Position numbers and translations under genes: made by a program
Assembly (NCBI RefSeq): GCF_005281835.1
Contig: NZ_RZIS01000001.1
Coordinates: 124,001-188,000 of the forward strand
DNA from: Vibrio profundi
GTDB taxonomy: Bacteria; Pseudomonadota; Gammaproteobacteria; Enterobacterales; Vibrionaceae
DNA length: 64,000 bases
Reading direction: 5' to 3'
Notes under the pieces: generated by a model
Databases searched by the model: none
Seen by the model: the letters and a program-made list of their open reading frames with translations, nothing else
What the model was told of the DNA's origin: nothing
Shown: piece by piece, positions 9,352 through 18,774 of the stretch
How positions within the stretch are numbered: the first letter of the stretch is position 1
Layout: the number at the start of each line of letters is the position of its first letter

Positions 9352-10338
9352 TTATTTGCCTCCCTTACGTAGGCGAGGGTCAAGAACAACATAAAGCATG
9401 TCTGCTAGAAGGTTAAAGAACAGCATGAACAGCGTCATAATAAGTAACTGACCTTGAAGTACTTGGTAGTCACGAGCAGTAATTGCGTTGAAAAGTACGC
9501 TGCCTAGACCTGGGTAGTTAAAGATGATTTCGATGATAAGTTGACCACCAATTGCCATACCAAGTGACATTGATAGTGCGGTTACACTTGGAAGCATTGC
9601 GTTACGTGCTGCGTAGTTAAAAACCACTCGGTTTTCACTCAGGCCTTTGCCCTTCGCCATCGTGATGTAGTCTTCAGCTAGCAGGTTAATCATGTTGTTA
9701 CGCATGTTTACTAGGAAGCCACCGATTTGAACGACTGATGCACAGAAAAGCGGTAATACAGCGTGGTAAGCGACATCTTTGATGAACTCCCAGCTAGTCC
9801 AATCAGGCATTGTACCTGCGGTATAAGCGTAACCTGTAGGGAACCACTTTAAGCCAATTGCGAAGGTAAACATCGCAATCATAGCGATTACAACTTGTGG
9901 TACGGCTTGGATAATCAACATCCCCGGGGTAACAAATGTGTCGTATTTACTCCCACGTTTCCATGCGGCGAAGATGCCCAAAATGGAGCCAATAGAGAAA
10001 GAGATGATTACCGCAGTACCTGCTAAAAATAGCGACCAACCAAAAGCGCTACCTAATAGGGCATTTACTGAAAGTGGGTAGAATTGAATTGAAGTACCTA
10101 ACTCCCAGCTAAGAATGTTTTTCATGTAAGCACCGTATTGGACGAGCAAGCCGCCGTCTACGAAGCCTAAAAGTTCTTTCATTGCTGCGATACGTTCAGG
10201 TGTTACTTGAACTGAAGCATTTGCGAACATCATGGTAACTGGGTCACCAGGCATCGCTCGAGGAATAATAAAGTTTAACGTCGCTGCAACTAATAGCGCG
10301 ACAAAATAAAATGACAAACGTCTTAAAAAATAACCCAT
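9352..10338 (-). CDS. Chitooligosaccharide ABC transporter permease (DppB/OppB-like)
   Basis: Inner-membrane permease of 328 aa starting MGYFLRRLSFYFVALLVAA, with the DppB-type first helix and six predicted membrane segments. The segment FIIPRAMPGDPV is the conserved DppB/OppB N-terminal signature and the EAA loop is in EDYITMAKGKGLSENRVVF. It follows the binding-protein gene after a 171-bp spacer containing two stem-loops, and is followed 2 bp later by the second permease. The spacer structure suggests lower expression than CBP, as is common for binding-protein transport operons. Confidence 0.92.
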   Translation of the reverse strand: MGYFLRRLSFYFVALLVAATLNFIIPRAMPGDPVTMMFANASVQVTPERIAAMKELLGFVDGGLLVQYGAYMKNILSWELGTSIQFYPLSVNALLGSAFGWSLFLAGTAVIISFSIGSILGIFAAWKRGSKYDTFVTPGMLIIQAVPQVVIAMIAMFTFAIGLKWFPTGYAYTAGTMPDWTSWEFIKDVAYHAVLPLFCASVVQIGGFLVNMRNNMINLLAEDYITMAKGKGLSENRVVFNYAARNAMLPSVTALSMSLGMAIGGQLIIEIIFNYPGLGSVLFNAITARDYQVLQGQLLIMTLFMLFFNLLADMLYVVLDPRLRKGGK

Positions 10339-10415
10339 AACTCACACCTTACTCACCCAGATTGTTTCCCTGTTTCTGGATTCAGGTCGTCCCTAGCGAA
10401 AATTTGGAACGAAAA

Positions 10416-10492
10416 ACCCCCTGACGACGAGCGCCATACATTCAATATGAGTGCGGGGGATTTTTATAAGCGGCGTAAGGAAGTTACGCCGC
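10416..10492 (-). promoter_or_regulatory. Two stem-loops between CBP and permease genes
   Basis: Reading the minus strand after the CBP stop, a perfect 9-bp hairpin (arms 10484-10492 and 10470-10478, GCGGCGTAA/TTACGCCGC) is followed by a larger hairpin. That one pairs five C (10459-10455) with five G (10421-10417) and ends in five T, like a leaky intrinsic terminator. Such elements between binding-protein and permease genes usually stabilise upstream mRNA and reduce readthrough, giving excess periplasmic protein. The effect here is inferred. Confidence 0.65.
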
Positions 10493-10509
10493 GAGGATTG
10501 AACGATTAC

Positions 10510-12192
10510 TTATTTAACTGGTTTTAGGTCCAGTACGTGAAGTAGACGCTCAGGGATACCAGCCCAGATGTTTGGACGGCCCTTAGGATTTTCTTCGTTC
10601 CACCAACCAGTGAAACGAGTTGTGTTGTATTGGTACATGTAAGCGCCAGACATCACAGGGATAGTAACTTGGTCTGCAGCGATGATTTGCTGAATACCGT
10701 GAGCAATTTCTAGCTGCTCGTTCTTATCTGCTGTTTTGTAGAAGCTATTTAGTAGGCCATCAAGCTCGTTGTTTTTGTAGAAGTGCATTGCGAAACGAGG
10801 CATACCATCACCAGATTGTAGTGAAGAGTTGTACGCGCTGTTCCAGTACGTGTATGGATCCGCACCGTGGAAGTAGTTCGTGTAAGCTACGTCGTACGTA
10901 CCTTCAAGCATTGCTTGGTTGTACACAGAGAAATCTGGAGTACGAGCCTTCGCTTTAATACCCACTTCGTTTAGCTGCTCTACTGCTAGTTGAACTGTGT
11001 TGTTGAAGTCAGTCCAGCCGTTAGGAGATTGAATTAGAAGTTCGAAAGACTTACCTGATGGAGTGTCTACAAAACCATCTTTGTTTACATCTTTGAAGCC
11101 TGCGTCAGCAAGAAGCTTTTTCGCGCCTTCAGCGTTGTAAGTGTTGAAGCCTTTGTATTTGTTATGAGTCTTTTCATCAGACCAAGCTTCGAATGCGTAG
11201 CCAAGGCCAGATGCGAAGTCATTCACAGTACCGCCGCCGTAGAAAGCGATATCGATAATTGTTTGACGGTCAAGAGCCATAGAGAATGCACGACGGAACT
11301 CAACGTTGTTTAGTGCTTCGTTCTTCGCAGCATCAGGGTGCTTGAAGTTAACTACGAATGCTTGAGTACCTGCTGGCGGGTACCAGTAGTGGTGCTTAGG
11401 ACTCGCCGCTGCGTACGTACGGTCGATGTCTGGAACGAACGAAGATGTCCAGTCCATTTCGCTGTTTACAACTTTACCTAGGAATTGGTCGTTGTTAGCA
11501 ATTTGAGGTACACGTAGACAGTCAACATCTAGGTTGTCTGCATCCCAATAGTTAGGGTTAGCACACTGGATGTAAAGTTGAGCTGTGAAAGTATCGATCT
11601 CAGTGAATGGGCCTGAACCTACAGGATTTTCGTTAGTGAATGATGCTGGATCTTTTACATCTTTCCAGATGTGCTTAGGCACTACAGGTACTTTAGCGAT
11701 CTCGTAAGGTACGTTTGAGTTTGCTTCAGTCAGACGGAAACGAACTTGGTAATCATTCAGTTTCTCAACACTTGATACCCAAGAGTTGATGCCGCTTTGA
11801 TCTAGCTCCGGTTTCTCTTTTACTAGGTTGAAAGAGAATACTACGTCGTCAGCTGAGAACGATTCGCCATCAGACCACTTAACACCTTTACGAATATCAA
11901 AAGTAACGCTCATTAGGTCGTCAGACATTTTGAAGTTTTCAGCAAGACGGAAAACTGGAGTGTTACCATGCATTTCGTTAAATACAACTAGAGGCTCGTA
12001 TAGGAAGTCTGTTGTTGTATGAAGGTTAGTAGCACCTAGGTACGGGTTAAAGTTGCGTACAAAGGTGGTGTACTCTTTAGGGTGGATAGTCAATTCACTG
12101 CGTTCTGCAGCGTTTGCTACTGATGCAAAACCTGTAGTAGCGGTTGCAATAATTGCTGTTGCTAGTGCTGTTTTTTTAATATTGGCAAGCAT
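10510..12192 (-). CDS. cbp: Periplasmic chitooligosaccharide-binding protein CBP
   Basis: Family 5 solute-binding protein of 560 aa. A signal peptide of about 28 residues (MLANIKKTALATAIIATA, ending in VANA before AERSE) directs it to the periplasm. The body begins LTIHPKEYTTFVRNFNPY and shows the SBP_bac_5 pattern, including KGVKWSDGESFSADDVVFS. In V. cholerae the equivalent protein has two roles: it delivers (GlcNAc)n to the ABC importer, and in the absence of ligand it binds the periplasmic domain of ChiS and holds it inactive. It is the first gene of the chb operon. AAGGA lies 7 bp before the ATG. Two candidate ChiS sites lie 180-222 bp upstream of the start. Confidence 0.94.
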   Translation of the reverse strand: MLANIKKTALATAIIATATTGFASVANAAERSELTIHPKEYTTFVRNFNPYLGATNLHTTTDFLYEPLVVFNEMHGNTPVFRLAENFKMSDDLMSVTFDIRKGVKWSDGESFSADDVVFSFNLVKEKPELDQSGINSWVSSVEKLNDYQVRFRLTEANSNVPYEIAKVPVVPKHIWKDVKDPASFTNENPVGSGPFTEIDTFTAQLYIQCANPNYWDADNLDVDCLRVPQIANNDQFLGKVVNSEMDWTSSFVPDIDRTYAAASPKHHYWYPPAGTQAFVVNFKHPDAAKNEALNNVEFRRAFSMALDRQTIIDIAFYGGGTVNDFASGLGYAFEAWSDEKTHNKYKGFNTYNAEGAKKLLADAGFKDVNKDGFVDTPSGKSFELLIQSPNGWTDFNNTVQLAVEQLNEVGIKAKARTPDFSVYNQAMLEGTYDVAYTNYFHGADPYTYWNSAYNSSLQSGDGMPRFAMHFYKNNELDGLLNSFYKTADKNEQLEIAHGIQQIIAADQVTIPVMSGAYMYQYNTTRFTGWWNEENPKGRPNIWAGIPERLLHVLDLKPVK

Positions 12193-12866
12193 AGCTGTTC
12201 CTTACTATTTGCTTTCATTTCACTTATGGATGGAATGTTATCCAGTGATAACCATTCTTTAAGACCTACCTCTTGAACTACTTAATTCTAAACAAGCGGT
12301 ATAGAGTGGCCTGTAGGCCTTAGGCACGACTAAGAAAACACCTTACCGAGTAAATAATCAAATTGGATTCCCGTTAAAATCGTTAAAAACTCACTTCCTC
12401 ACGTTGAAAACGTTAATTTTGCCCCAGGTGTTTGTTTTTTGAACGAGTTTTATAACTTGATTCCAGTCGCAACTTTATCCCGAATAGTTTTATTTTGTTG
12501 GTAGTCACTAACTGTCTGTCTATTTAAATTAGGGCTTCCATTTCTTTTTTTATAAAAGGTAGATCCTGCTCACCCCATTGTTTTACGTTAATTTCTTATG
12601 AAAAATTAAATCTGCCGTTCTGTTGTGACCAAGTTCGCAAACTAGGACGAATAATGAACGTTAAGGGTCATCTAGCGGTAATTCTACGTTTTTATCGGAA
12701 GATTTTAACACCCTATTTTATCTTTTTTATCGCTGGCAAATAAGCGTTATGGAGGAAAGATAAGTGGAATATTGATTTCCTTATAGCCCAACCTTTAGGT
12801 AGAGCTTTAACCGATTGATTTGGTTTTTTGTGAAGGCCTGTGAACGGAAATTCGTTTTCTAGGGGT
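12193..12866. promoter_or_regulatory. chb promoter region (long intergenic spacer)
   Basis: A 674-bp spacer between the chiS terminator and CBP, without a convincing gene. It must contain the chb promoter reading leftward. Its clearest structure is the paired repeat at 12372-12418, listed separately. Between the two repeat units the minus strand reads GTGAGGAAGTGAG, with two GTGAG half-sites that resemble SlmA half-sites. A possible CRP-like half-conserved sequence (TTGTGACCAAGTTCGCAAA) is near 12622-12640. I could not fix the -10/-35 elements with confidence. A 29-codon ORF at 12654-12743 has a weak ribosome site and is not called. Confidence 0.6.
12372..12414 (-). promoter_or_regulatory. 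Candidate paired ChiS operator in chb promoter
   Basis: On the minus strand two 15-bp units, TTAACGTTTTCAACG and TTAACGATTTTAACG, share the pattern TTAACG-N5-AACG. As CGTT repeats on the plus strand they begin at 12372, 12381, 12402 and 12411, so the units are exactly 30 bp (about three helical turns) apart. ChiS is known to bind the V. cholerae chb promoter at two sites. Assigning these repeats to ChiS is inference. Confidence 0.5.
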
Positions 12867-12890
12867 AAAAAAGCCCGCGTTAGGCGGGCT
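12867..12890 (-). terminator. Intrinsic terminator of chiS
   Basis: On the minus strand AGCCCGC pairs with GCGGGCT around a 5-nt loop, followed by a run of six T. It begins 18 bp after the chiS stop and separates chiS transcription from the chb promoter. Confidence 0.85.
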
Positions 12891-12907
12891 AATTGATTGA
12901 AGGGTTG

Positions 12908-15900
12908 TTAGCTAGTGAGAAGCTTTTGCAGCTTGTCGCGTAGCGCTTCGATATGACTGCGCTCTGGGCTCTGTTCTTTACAATGTTCGAGGATAAACTC
13001 TATAGAGCTCAGCACAGTTCGCCAGCGCGGAGTTTTAGGGAGTGTCTCGACACGTAGATATTTATCTAGAGTCCGAGTTTGCAGCGTGCTTCTGTCTAAA
13101 TATACACGCCATAAGCCGCTTTTTTCTGCGAAGGTAAACTTACTTTCTCCTGTGACAGATTCCCAATATTCAATCGAATTGGTCATGGCTTCGACTAAAA
13201 CTTCGCGCATGATTTCTTGTTTGTTTTTGCCTTCTCCCGCTGCTTTATCGGCGATACGCGTAAACTCACCACCAAGCTCTTTGAGTTGTTGCAGTTTATC
13301 TTTGTCACCTTCAAAGGCGTAGCTAGATAATGCTTCAATGGCAGTTTCTAGGTTATTGATGCGTGTTGCATTGATTCCGCCACCAACATTGAAAATGTAC
13401 ATGGCATTGAGCCCTGAGCCATCAGGAAGCTTGAGTATGTCTGTTGAGATGTGCTGACGAGTATCTTCAATGTAAATATCAATTTCACCGCAATAGTGAG
13501 GCTGTTCCACGACTAAGTATTTCGGCGCGATAATTTCATCGGCTGTTGAGCGCTTTAATTGCTCTTGGCTTCGGCGGAAGAGTTTCGCTGCCGCTTCATT
13601 AGCGAAGCGGATCTTGTGGTCATCTCTGACGCAAATGATGGCTTCTGGAGCGGATTCTAATTGTTCTAAGAGCCTGCCTTGTGTTTCTAATAAGCTGGCT
13701 TCAACGATAGCTCGCTGTTTAAGCTCTAGTTGAAGTCTATCGTTTTCAACTCTGCGCTGCTCTGCTTTGCTAGCCGAGAGGTGCGCAGTAATACGAGCAG
13801 CCAGCTCCTGTTTATTGAAAGGTTTAGACAAGTAGTCGTTTGCTCCAGACTCAAACCCTCTGACTCTGTCTTCTGCCTGGTTGAGAGCGGTAAGCATAAT
13901 AATTGGTAGCTCTGCGTGGTCGTATTCTTTACGCAACGTTTCACAGACCTGATAACCGCTCATTCCTGGCATCATAATATCGAGTAACAATAGTTCAGGC
14001 TTTTCTTTCTCTATGAGTTCAATTGCTTCTGGACCGTCATTGGCTGTGCGAACTCGGTAACCTTCTAGTTTAAGGAAGCTGTCTAGGACTCGTAGATTCA
14101 CTGGTTCATCATCGGCTACGACTAATAATGGGCCGTTAGGATCTTCTTCTATCGGCGCGATGTCATGATGATTACTATCGCTTGAATCAGGTGCTTGGAA
14201 GTGCGAATGCGATGTCGTGGCTTTGGTTTCGGCTATTTCCTCTGCATTAGCCAATGGCAGCGTAAAACTAAATGTAGTGCCTACCATAGGTTGGCTACTT
14301 ACATAAAGTGAACCGCCCATCAACTCTATGAGCTGTCGGCTAATCGATAAACCTAGGCCCGCTCCTTGGCGGTAACGACTTGCGTCTTGCCCCGCTTGGA
14401 TGAGTGGCTCAAAAATATGTTCAAGGTATTCGGCTGGGATACCTTGCCCGGTATCGACGACTTGTACACGAATGTTGTCGTCGATGATACTTGCCGAAAT
14501 AACAATCTTACCTTCAGTGGTGTATTTGATCGCATTCCCGATCAAGTTATACATAATCTGTTCAAGACGTTGCGGATCGGAAGATACCAACGCCAGGTCA
14601 GTAGGTACTTGGTTGATGATTCGGATTGGCTTGGTACCCAATAAATGGTTCGATAACTCAAGAACTAGGCTAGTGGCGCTGGCTAGATCAACGGCCGACT
14701 TTTGAATGTCTAAGCTGCCGTAACGCATTTTATGGTAATCCAGTAAATCGTCGACCAAAGTGGCAAGACGCTGGCCGCTGTTAATGATGATATCCAGCTG
14801 ATACTTTTGATTAGCAGGGATAGGACCATTGGCACCAGAGATCAAAGCTTCTGCAATTCCGACCATTCCATGTAGCGGTGTCCTTAGCTCATGAGAGGTC
14901 GTCGCTAGGAATTCATCTTTCAATTTGTTTGCGAGTTGTAAGTCTTCGTTTTGTTTCTGAATAAGTTTGAGATTGTCTTCCAGTTCAACATTCTGGTTTT
15001 TGATCAGCTGCATTTTTTCTCGAATGGAACGCTGCATTCGTTCAAAGCTGACTGCAAGTCGCCCAATCTCATCTTTTCGGTCTGTGTTGATCATGGTTTC
15101 ATCGAGATCGCCAGCGGACACTTTTTCTGCGGCCCAGGTCAGTTTTAATAGCGGTGATGTGATGAAGTTCGATAGGTAATGCGAGGCAATGACAACCAGT
15201 ATGATGGCAGTTAACATGGCAATTACGAACAGTTTTTCGAGCTGATGTATACGAGCAAAAGCTTCTTTTTCGGGTAACTCTACCACCAGAGCCCAAGTCG
15301 CATACTTAAGCTTAATTGGGGCGTACGCGGCAATGATCGCTTGGTCTAAGCTATTGCTAAAGGTGCCGACGGCTGTCTCACCGGATAGAGCTTTATCCAC
15401 AACTTCTAAGCTGAGGTTAATCGCTTCTTGGTCGTGAGCAAGGCTGCGAGGTGAGTAATCACTACCAACGAGTAAGGTTTGCATGTTGGAAGATTTGTTA
15501 ATTTCGGCAATCAGCTTAGTAATACCATTGATTGGTAATCTGAACATCGCGTAGCTGTGTAGGTAGCCTTGTTGGATGATTGGAGCCCCTAACCATGCGC
15601 TTTGCTTACCGTTTTCAAATGAAAAGTCGGAAACGATCACAGGGGTATAATCTTCATTGGTTTTACGTTTTTCTGTGACTTCATCGGCCAATCTTTGGAA
15701 GGTTTTTCCTAGATTGGAATCTTTATAGCGACCTGAAAGAAGGTTGGTTCCGTAGTTGTCACGTTTGTATACTGAGTAGGCAACGTTACCGTTAATATCG
15801 ACCAATAAGATATCGTCAAAATCAGAGCGTTTTAATAGCTCTAAATAAGTAGCGTGATAGCGTTTGTGCAGCAGCCGGTAACGCTCACTTCCCACATAGC

Positions 15901-16297
15901 TACTCGATTCAGGAAGAATTGATGTTTTTATTTGATTACCCGACCCCTTAATGTAGCGCTGTTGAGCATTCTCTCGAGACTGCTCGATATCGACCCCTAA
16001 GCGCTGGAAAGCATTAACCAACCCATAAAAACGACCACCACTGGCGTTGGCTAATTCAGAGCGAACAAAGCCCATAACTTGAGACTCTTGGGCTTGTAAG
16101 TAATCTAATATTTGAGTTTGCTTAGTATCTCGAACTGACACAAGGTGAGAGGTGCTTTGTTCCTGGAGATCTTTACTGTGAGATTGAAGAAAAAAGATCG
16201 CGATAACAGTCACAGGGGTAATACTAAGTGCGAGAAACGCCATCATTAACGTGTTTTGTAGGCGTTTAAACTTCTGCTTTCGATAAAATCTAAACAT
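12908..16297 (-). CDS. chiS: Chitin sensor hybrid histidine kinase / DNA-binding regulator ChiS
   Basis: Membrane-bound master activator of chitin use, 1129 aa. Helices at about 14-36 and 355-375 flank a ~315-residue periplasmic domain that is bound by CBP in V. cholerae. Then come HAMP (375-430), a coiled coil, HisKA with SHELRTPLHG (His469, the V. cholerae number), HATPase (N-box NLIGNAIKYT, G-box GAGLGLSI), a receiver domain (724-845) with LLDIMMPGMSG Asp773, a PAS-like region (875-970) and a C-terminal DNA-binding domain (about 1025-1129, ending FILEHCKEQSPERSH). In V. cholerae, ChiS binds the chb promoter directly and its kinase activity is not required for activation. The gene has its own spacer and terminator and lies upstream of the operon it controls. 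Confidence 0.95.
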   Translation of the reverse strand: MFRFYRKQKFKRLQNTLMMAFLALSITPVTVIAIFFLQSHSKDLQEQSTSHLVSVRDTKQTQILDYLQAQESQVMGFVRSELANASGGRFYGLVNAFQRLGVDIEQSRENAQQRYIKGSGNQIKTSILPESSSYVGSERYRLLHKRYHATYLELLKRSDFDDILLVDINGNVAYSVYKRDNYGTNLLSGRYKDSNLGKTFQRLADEVTEKRKTNEDYTPVIVSDFSFENGKQSAWLGAPIIQQGYLHSYAMFRLPINGITKLIAEINKSSNMQTLLVGSDYSPRSLAHDQEAINLSLEVVDKALSGETAVGTFSNSLDQAIIAAYAPIKLKYATWALVVELPEKEAFARIHQLEKLFVIAMLTAIILVVIASHYLSNFITSPLLKLTWAAEKVSAGDLDETMINTDRKDEIGRLAVSFERMQRSIREKMQLIKNQNVELEDNLKLIQKQNEDLQLANKLKDEFLATTSHELRTPLHGMVGIAEALISGANGPIPANQKYQLDIIINSGQRLATLVDDLLDYHKMRYGSLDIQKSAVDLASATSLVLELSNHLLGTKPIRIINQVPTDLALVSSDPQRLEQIMYNLIGNAIKYTTEGKIVISASIIDDNIRVQVVDTGQGIPAEYLEHIFEPLIQAGQDASRYRQGAGLGLSISRQLIELMGGSLYVSSQPMVGTTFSFTLPLANAEEIAETKATTSHSHFQAPDSSDSNHHDIAPIEEDPNGPLLVVADDEPVNLRVLDSFLKLEGYRVRTANDGPEAIELIEKEKPELLLLDIMMPGMSGYQVCETLRKEYDHAELPIIMLTALNQAEDRVRGFESGANDYLSKPFNKQELAARITAHLSASKAEQRRVENDRLQLELKQRAIVEASLLETQGRLLEQLESAPEAIICVRDDHKIRFANEAAAKLFRRSQEQLKRSTADEIIAPKYLVVEQPHYCGEIDIYIEDTRQHISTDILKLPDGSGLNAMYIFNVGGGINATRINNLETAIEALSSYAFEGDKDKLQQLKELGGEFTRIADKAAGEGKNKQEIMREVLVEAMTNSIEYWESVTGESKFTFAEKSGLWRVYLDRSTLQTRTLDKYLRVETLPKTPRWRTVLSSIEFILEHCKEQSPERSHIEALRDKLQKLLTS

Positions 16298-16379
16298 AGG
16301 TGAGGTACTGCTTTCCTTAAGTGCGCTGTTCTAAGGAGGTCTAGAACAGAACTAAATAACAAATGAGACGGATCCTAAT

Positions 16380-16394
16380 TTAACGAAATTAACG
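16380..16394 (+). promoter_or_regulatory. Third TTAACG-N5-AACG motif, upstream of chiS
   Basis: TTAACGAAATTAACG lies 83-97 bp before the chiS start codon and matches the pattern repeated in the chb promoter. Relative to chiS it is in the opposite orientation. It could be an autoregulatory ChiS site; this is inference from motif sharing only. Confidence 0.4.
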
Positions 16395-16481
16395 AGTTTT
16401 TTTACTTTGACAAGTAAGTGGCATTTAAAGCGTGTGCGGATACGCATTTTTGTTATTTAAAGCAGAATAACTAGGCGGGAA

Positions 16482-16505
16482 TAGTGCAGGTTTTGGCCTG
16501 CACTA
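16482..16505 (-). terminator. Stem-loop after rsmC
   Basis: Perfect 9-bp stem (TAGTGCAGG/CCTGCACTA) with a 6-nt loop, 11 bp after the rsmC stop on the minus strand. The following T-run is poor, so it may be an mRNA 3' stabiliser or a weak terminator. Confidence 0.5.
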
Positions 16506-16516
16506 ATAATAAAGTA

Positions 16517-17539
16517 CTACTTTGCAGCGTGGTAGATAGCGAACTTAGTGGTCTTATTTAGTGTCGCGCATTTACCAAAAGCTTGTTCGATAATTGGTTG
16601 ATATTTTAGGAAGCTATTTGCGACGATGATTAGCTCACCTGATGACGTTAAGTGCTTCGGAGCGTCGGCTAGTAAAGTTTCTGTCGCGCTATAGCTGGTT
16701 TCTAGGCCTGAGTGGAATGGAGGGTTGCTGATCACAAACTGGTAATTATTTGCCGTATCGGAGTAAACATCAGAGGCGAATACTTTTCCGGACAACCCGT
16801 TGGCTTGCAGAGTAGCTTGCGTAGAAGCGACAGCAAACGCACTGATATCACACATCTCAAGTTCTATGTTCGGGTTTCGCGAAGCCATTACCGCGCCTAA
16901 CACGCCCGCACCGCACCCAAAGTCTAGAACTTTACCCCTAAGAGCTGGCAAAGTATCGAGCAATAGTTGACTACCAATATCGAACTCACCGTGGCTGAAA
17001 ACTCCGGGCAAGCTTTTCACTGTAAGTGCTTGGTCATCGATGCTTACCGAGTAAGTTTTAAACCAATCTTGCAGAGAAAAGGCCTTAGGTTGCTCAAAGC
17101 ATTGTCCCCAATAGAATGAGCAGCGGCGAGCCGAGTCATATTTGGTCACTTTCCCGTATGGGCTGAACATTTTTTCGACACTTTTAACGCCTGAGCGGTT
17201 TTCACCAACCACCACAATTTCGGTATCTTTTCCTAATTTTGCAAACAGCATGGCGAGAAGGTACTCCGCCTCAGCTTTGGCTTTTGGCCAGTACAGTAAA
17301 ACTAAGTCGGCGTTCGTATCTTCGGTGAACTCTGCTCCGTAAAAGCGCTGAATCTTGCTTTGGCCTTCAAGTTGACGGTAGTAGCTGTAATTTGAAGTAA
17401 AGACTGAGACGGATTCACAATGCTTAGCAAGTTCTACAGGGAATAGATCTTCAGCTTCTCCGGCAACTAAGACATGCTTTCCTTCAAAGTAGGCTAATTG
17501 ACGTTGAGCGATTTGGCTTGGAGCTATATATGCAGACAT
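16517..17539 (-). CDS. rsmC: 16S rRNA (guanine1207-N2)-methyltransferase RsmC
   Basis: SAM-dependent methyltransferase of 340 aa (E. coli 343) that modifies G1207 of 16S rRNA in the 30S subunit. It has the typical two-domain layout: a degenerate N-terminal Rossmann domain (about 1-160) and a catalytic C-terminal domain. The SAM-binding loop is [16 protein letters not shown] and the substrate-binding motif is [13 protein letters not shown] (NPPF, for base-amino methylation). I chose the ATG at 17539 (MSAYIAPSQ), which gives family length; the open frame extends 16 codons further without support. The gene is monocistronic on the minus strand, downstream of the PerM gene. Confidence 0.92.
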   Translation of the reverse strand: MSAYIAPSQIAQRQLAYFEGKHVLVAGEAEDLFPVELAKHCESVSVFTSNYSYYRQLEGQSKIQRFYGAEFTEDTNADLVLLYWPKAKAEAEYLLAMLFAKLGKDTEIVVVGENRSGVKSVEKMFSPYGKVTKYDSARRCSFYWGQCFEQPKAFSLQDWFKTYSVSIDDQALTVKSLPGVFSHGEFDIGSQLLLDTLPALRGKVLDFGCGAGVLGAVMASRNPNIELEMCDISAFAVASTQATLQANGLSGKVFASDVYSDTANNYQFVISNPPFHSGLETSYSATETLLADAPKHLTSSGELIIVANSFLKYQPIIEQAFGKCATLNKTTKFAIYHAAK

Positions 17540-17611
17540 GAGAGCACTCGTGAGTGATTGGCAAAAAATGAGGGCGGATTTTCGCATAATCCGCCAAAAC
17601 CTTGAAGTCTT

Positions 17612-18697
17612 TTAGCTGTTGTCTTGGGTATCTAAGAAGGTTTTAAACTCTTCTTCGTAGATATTAAAGAGAACGATAGTTACTGCAAAAATCAGAGGGC
17701 CATAAATTAAGCCGATCAAGCCGAATAACTGAATACCTCCGAGTAATGAGAAGAAGATCATTAGGGTATTCATGCCTGCACTGCCTTGCATCAGTAACGG
17801 ACGCAGTAAATTATCGATAGAACCAACAACAGCGATACACCAAATGGTTAGAACAATAGCCCAGGTTGTGTCACCTGTTAGGAATAAATATGCGGCTGCA
17901 GGAATCCAAATCAGTGCGGTACCAACGACAGGGATAAACGATGCAAAGCCCATCATGGTGCCCCAGAATAGCCCTGGGAAACCCGCAATCCACATACCGA
18001 TACCACCGGCAAAACCTTGAGCTATAGCCGTTAGAAATGATCCCATCACAGCGGATTTAGACACTTGCTCGATCTCAGACAGTAGCTTGTCTTCTTGACT
18101 ACGAGATAGTGGTAAAATATGGCGTATCGCGTTAATGATCTTGTCGTGATCGCGCAGTAAGAAAAACAGCACGAATAGCATCAGGAAAAAGTCCATCAAG
18201 AAGTTGGTTGCGTCACCTAAGATCTTGGCGCTGAGAGCCACCAATTTAGAACCAAATGAGGTCGCAAATTCTCCGACTTTCTGAGCAATCGCTTGTGGTT
18301 CTATATTGTCGAACGGAAGGTAATCGTTAACGAAAGCGAGCGCTTTAACAACAAGCGGGTGTTCAAACAATGTTTGGATGCCACCGTGAGTTACCCATTG
18401 GTAAGTGTTCTGAGAAAACAATGAACCCTGCTGAACAATGGCTGCAAATACTGCGAGCAGGGGGATCACTATGATGAAAGTTAAAATAATGCACGAAAGC
18501 AGTGAAACGATATTGGCTTTGTTTGGTAGTTTCTTTTCAAGCCAGTTGTGAATTGGAAACATGAGCAGAGAGATAATGAAAGCCATGATGATCGAGTTAA
18601 CATAAGGCTCGATTAACAAATAGCAGGCATAAGCGGCGGCGAGCAGCGCTACCACAATTACCCAATGGCTAGAGGTGATTTTAATTTTTTCTGACAC
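17612..18697 (-). CDS. AI-2E family transporter (PerM/YdiK-like)
   Basis: Inner-membrane protein of 361 aa with about eight hydrophobic segments, in the UPF0118/AI-2E transporter family. The conserved C-terminal signature region is visible in LLRPLLMQGSAGMNTL, and LFGLIGLIYGPLIFAV near the end. Members have been linked to autoinducer-2 export or Na+(Li+)/H+ antiport, so the substrate cannot be read from sequence. It is transcribed leftward and is divergent from the small membrane-protein gene that starts 77 bp away. Confidence 0.85.
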   Translation of the reverse strand: MSEKIKITSSHWVIVVALLAAAYACYLLIEPYVNSIIMAFIISLLMFPIHNWLEKKLPNKANIVSLLSCIILTFIIVIPLLAVFAAIVQQGSLFSQNTYQWVTHGGIQTLFEHPLVVKALAFVNDYLPFDNIEPQAIAQKVGEFATSFGSKLVALSAKILGDATNFLMDFFLMLFVLFFLLRDHDKIINAIRHILPLSRSQEDKLLSEIEQVSKSAVMGSFLTAIAQGFAGGIGMWIAGFPGLFWGTMMGFASFIPVVGTALIWIPAAAYLFLTGDTTWAIVLTIWCIAVVGSIDNLLRPLLMQGSAGMNTLMIFFSLLGGIQLFGLIGLIYGPLIFAVTIVLFNIYEEEFKTFLDTQDNS

Positions 18698-18774
18698 AGT
18701 AATGATCTCTCAAGTAACGTTCTGAGTTTATAATGGCTTCAAAACAGTAAGTTAGCAATGAGGAGTTTTATATA

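Noticed and set aside
12654..12743. 29-codon ORF starting MNVKGHLAVILRFY in the chb promoter spacer with a weak AGGA site
   Set aside because: Very short, in AT-rich promoter DNA, and no conserved motif that I can recognise; a Ribo-seq or conservation check would be needed to call it.
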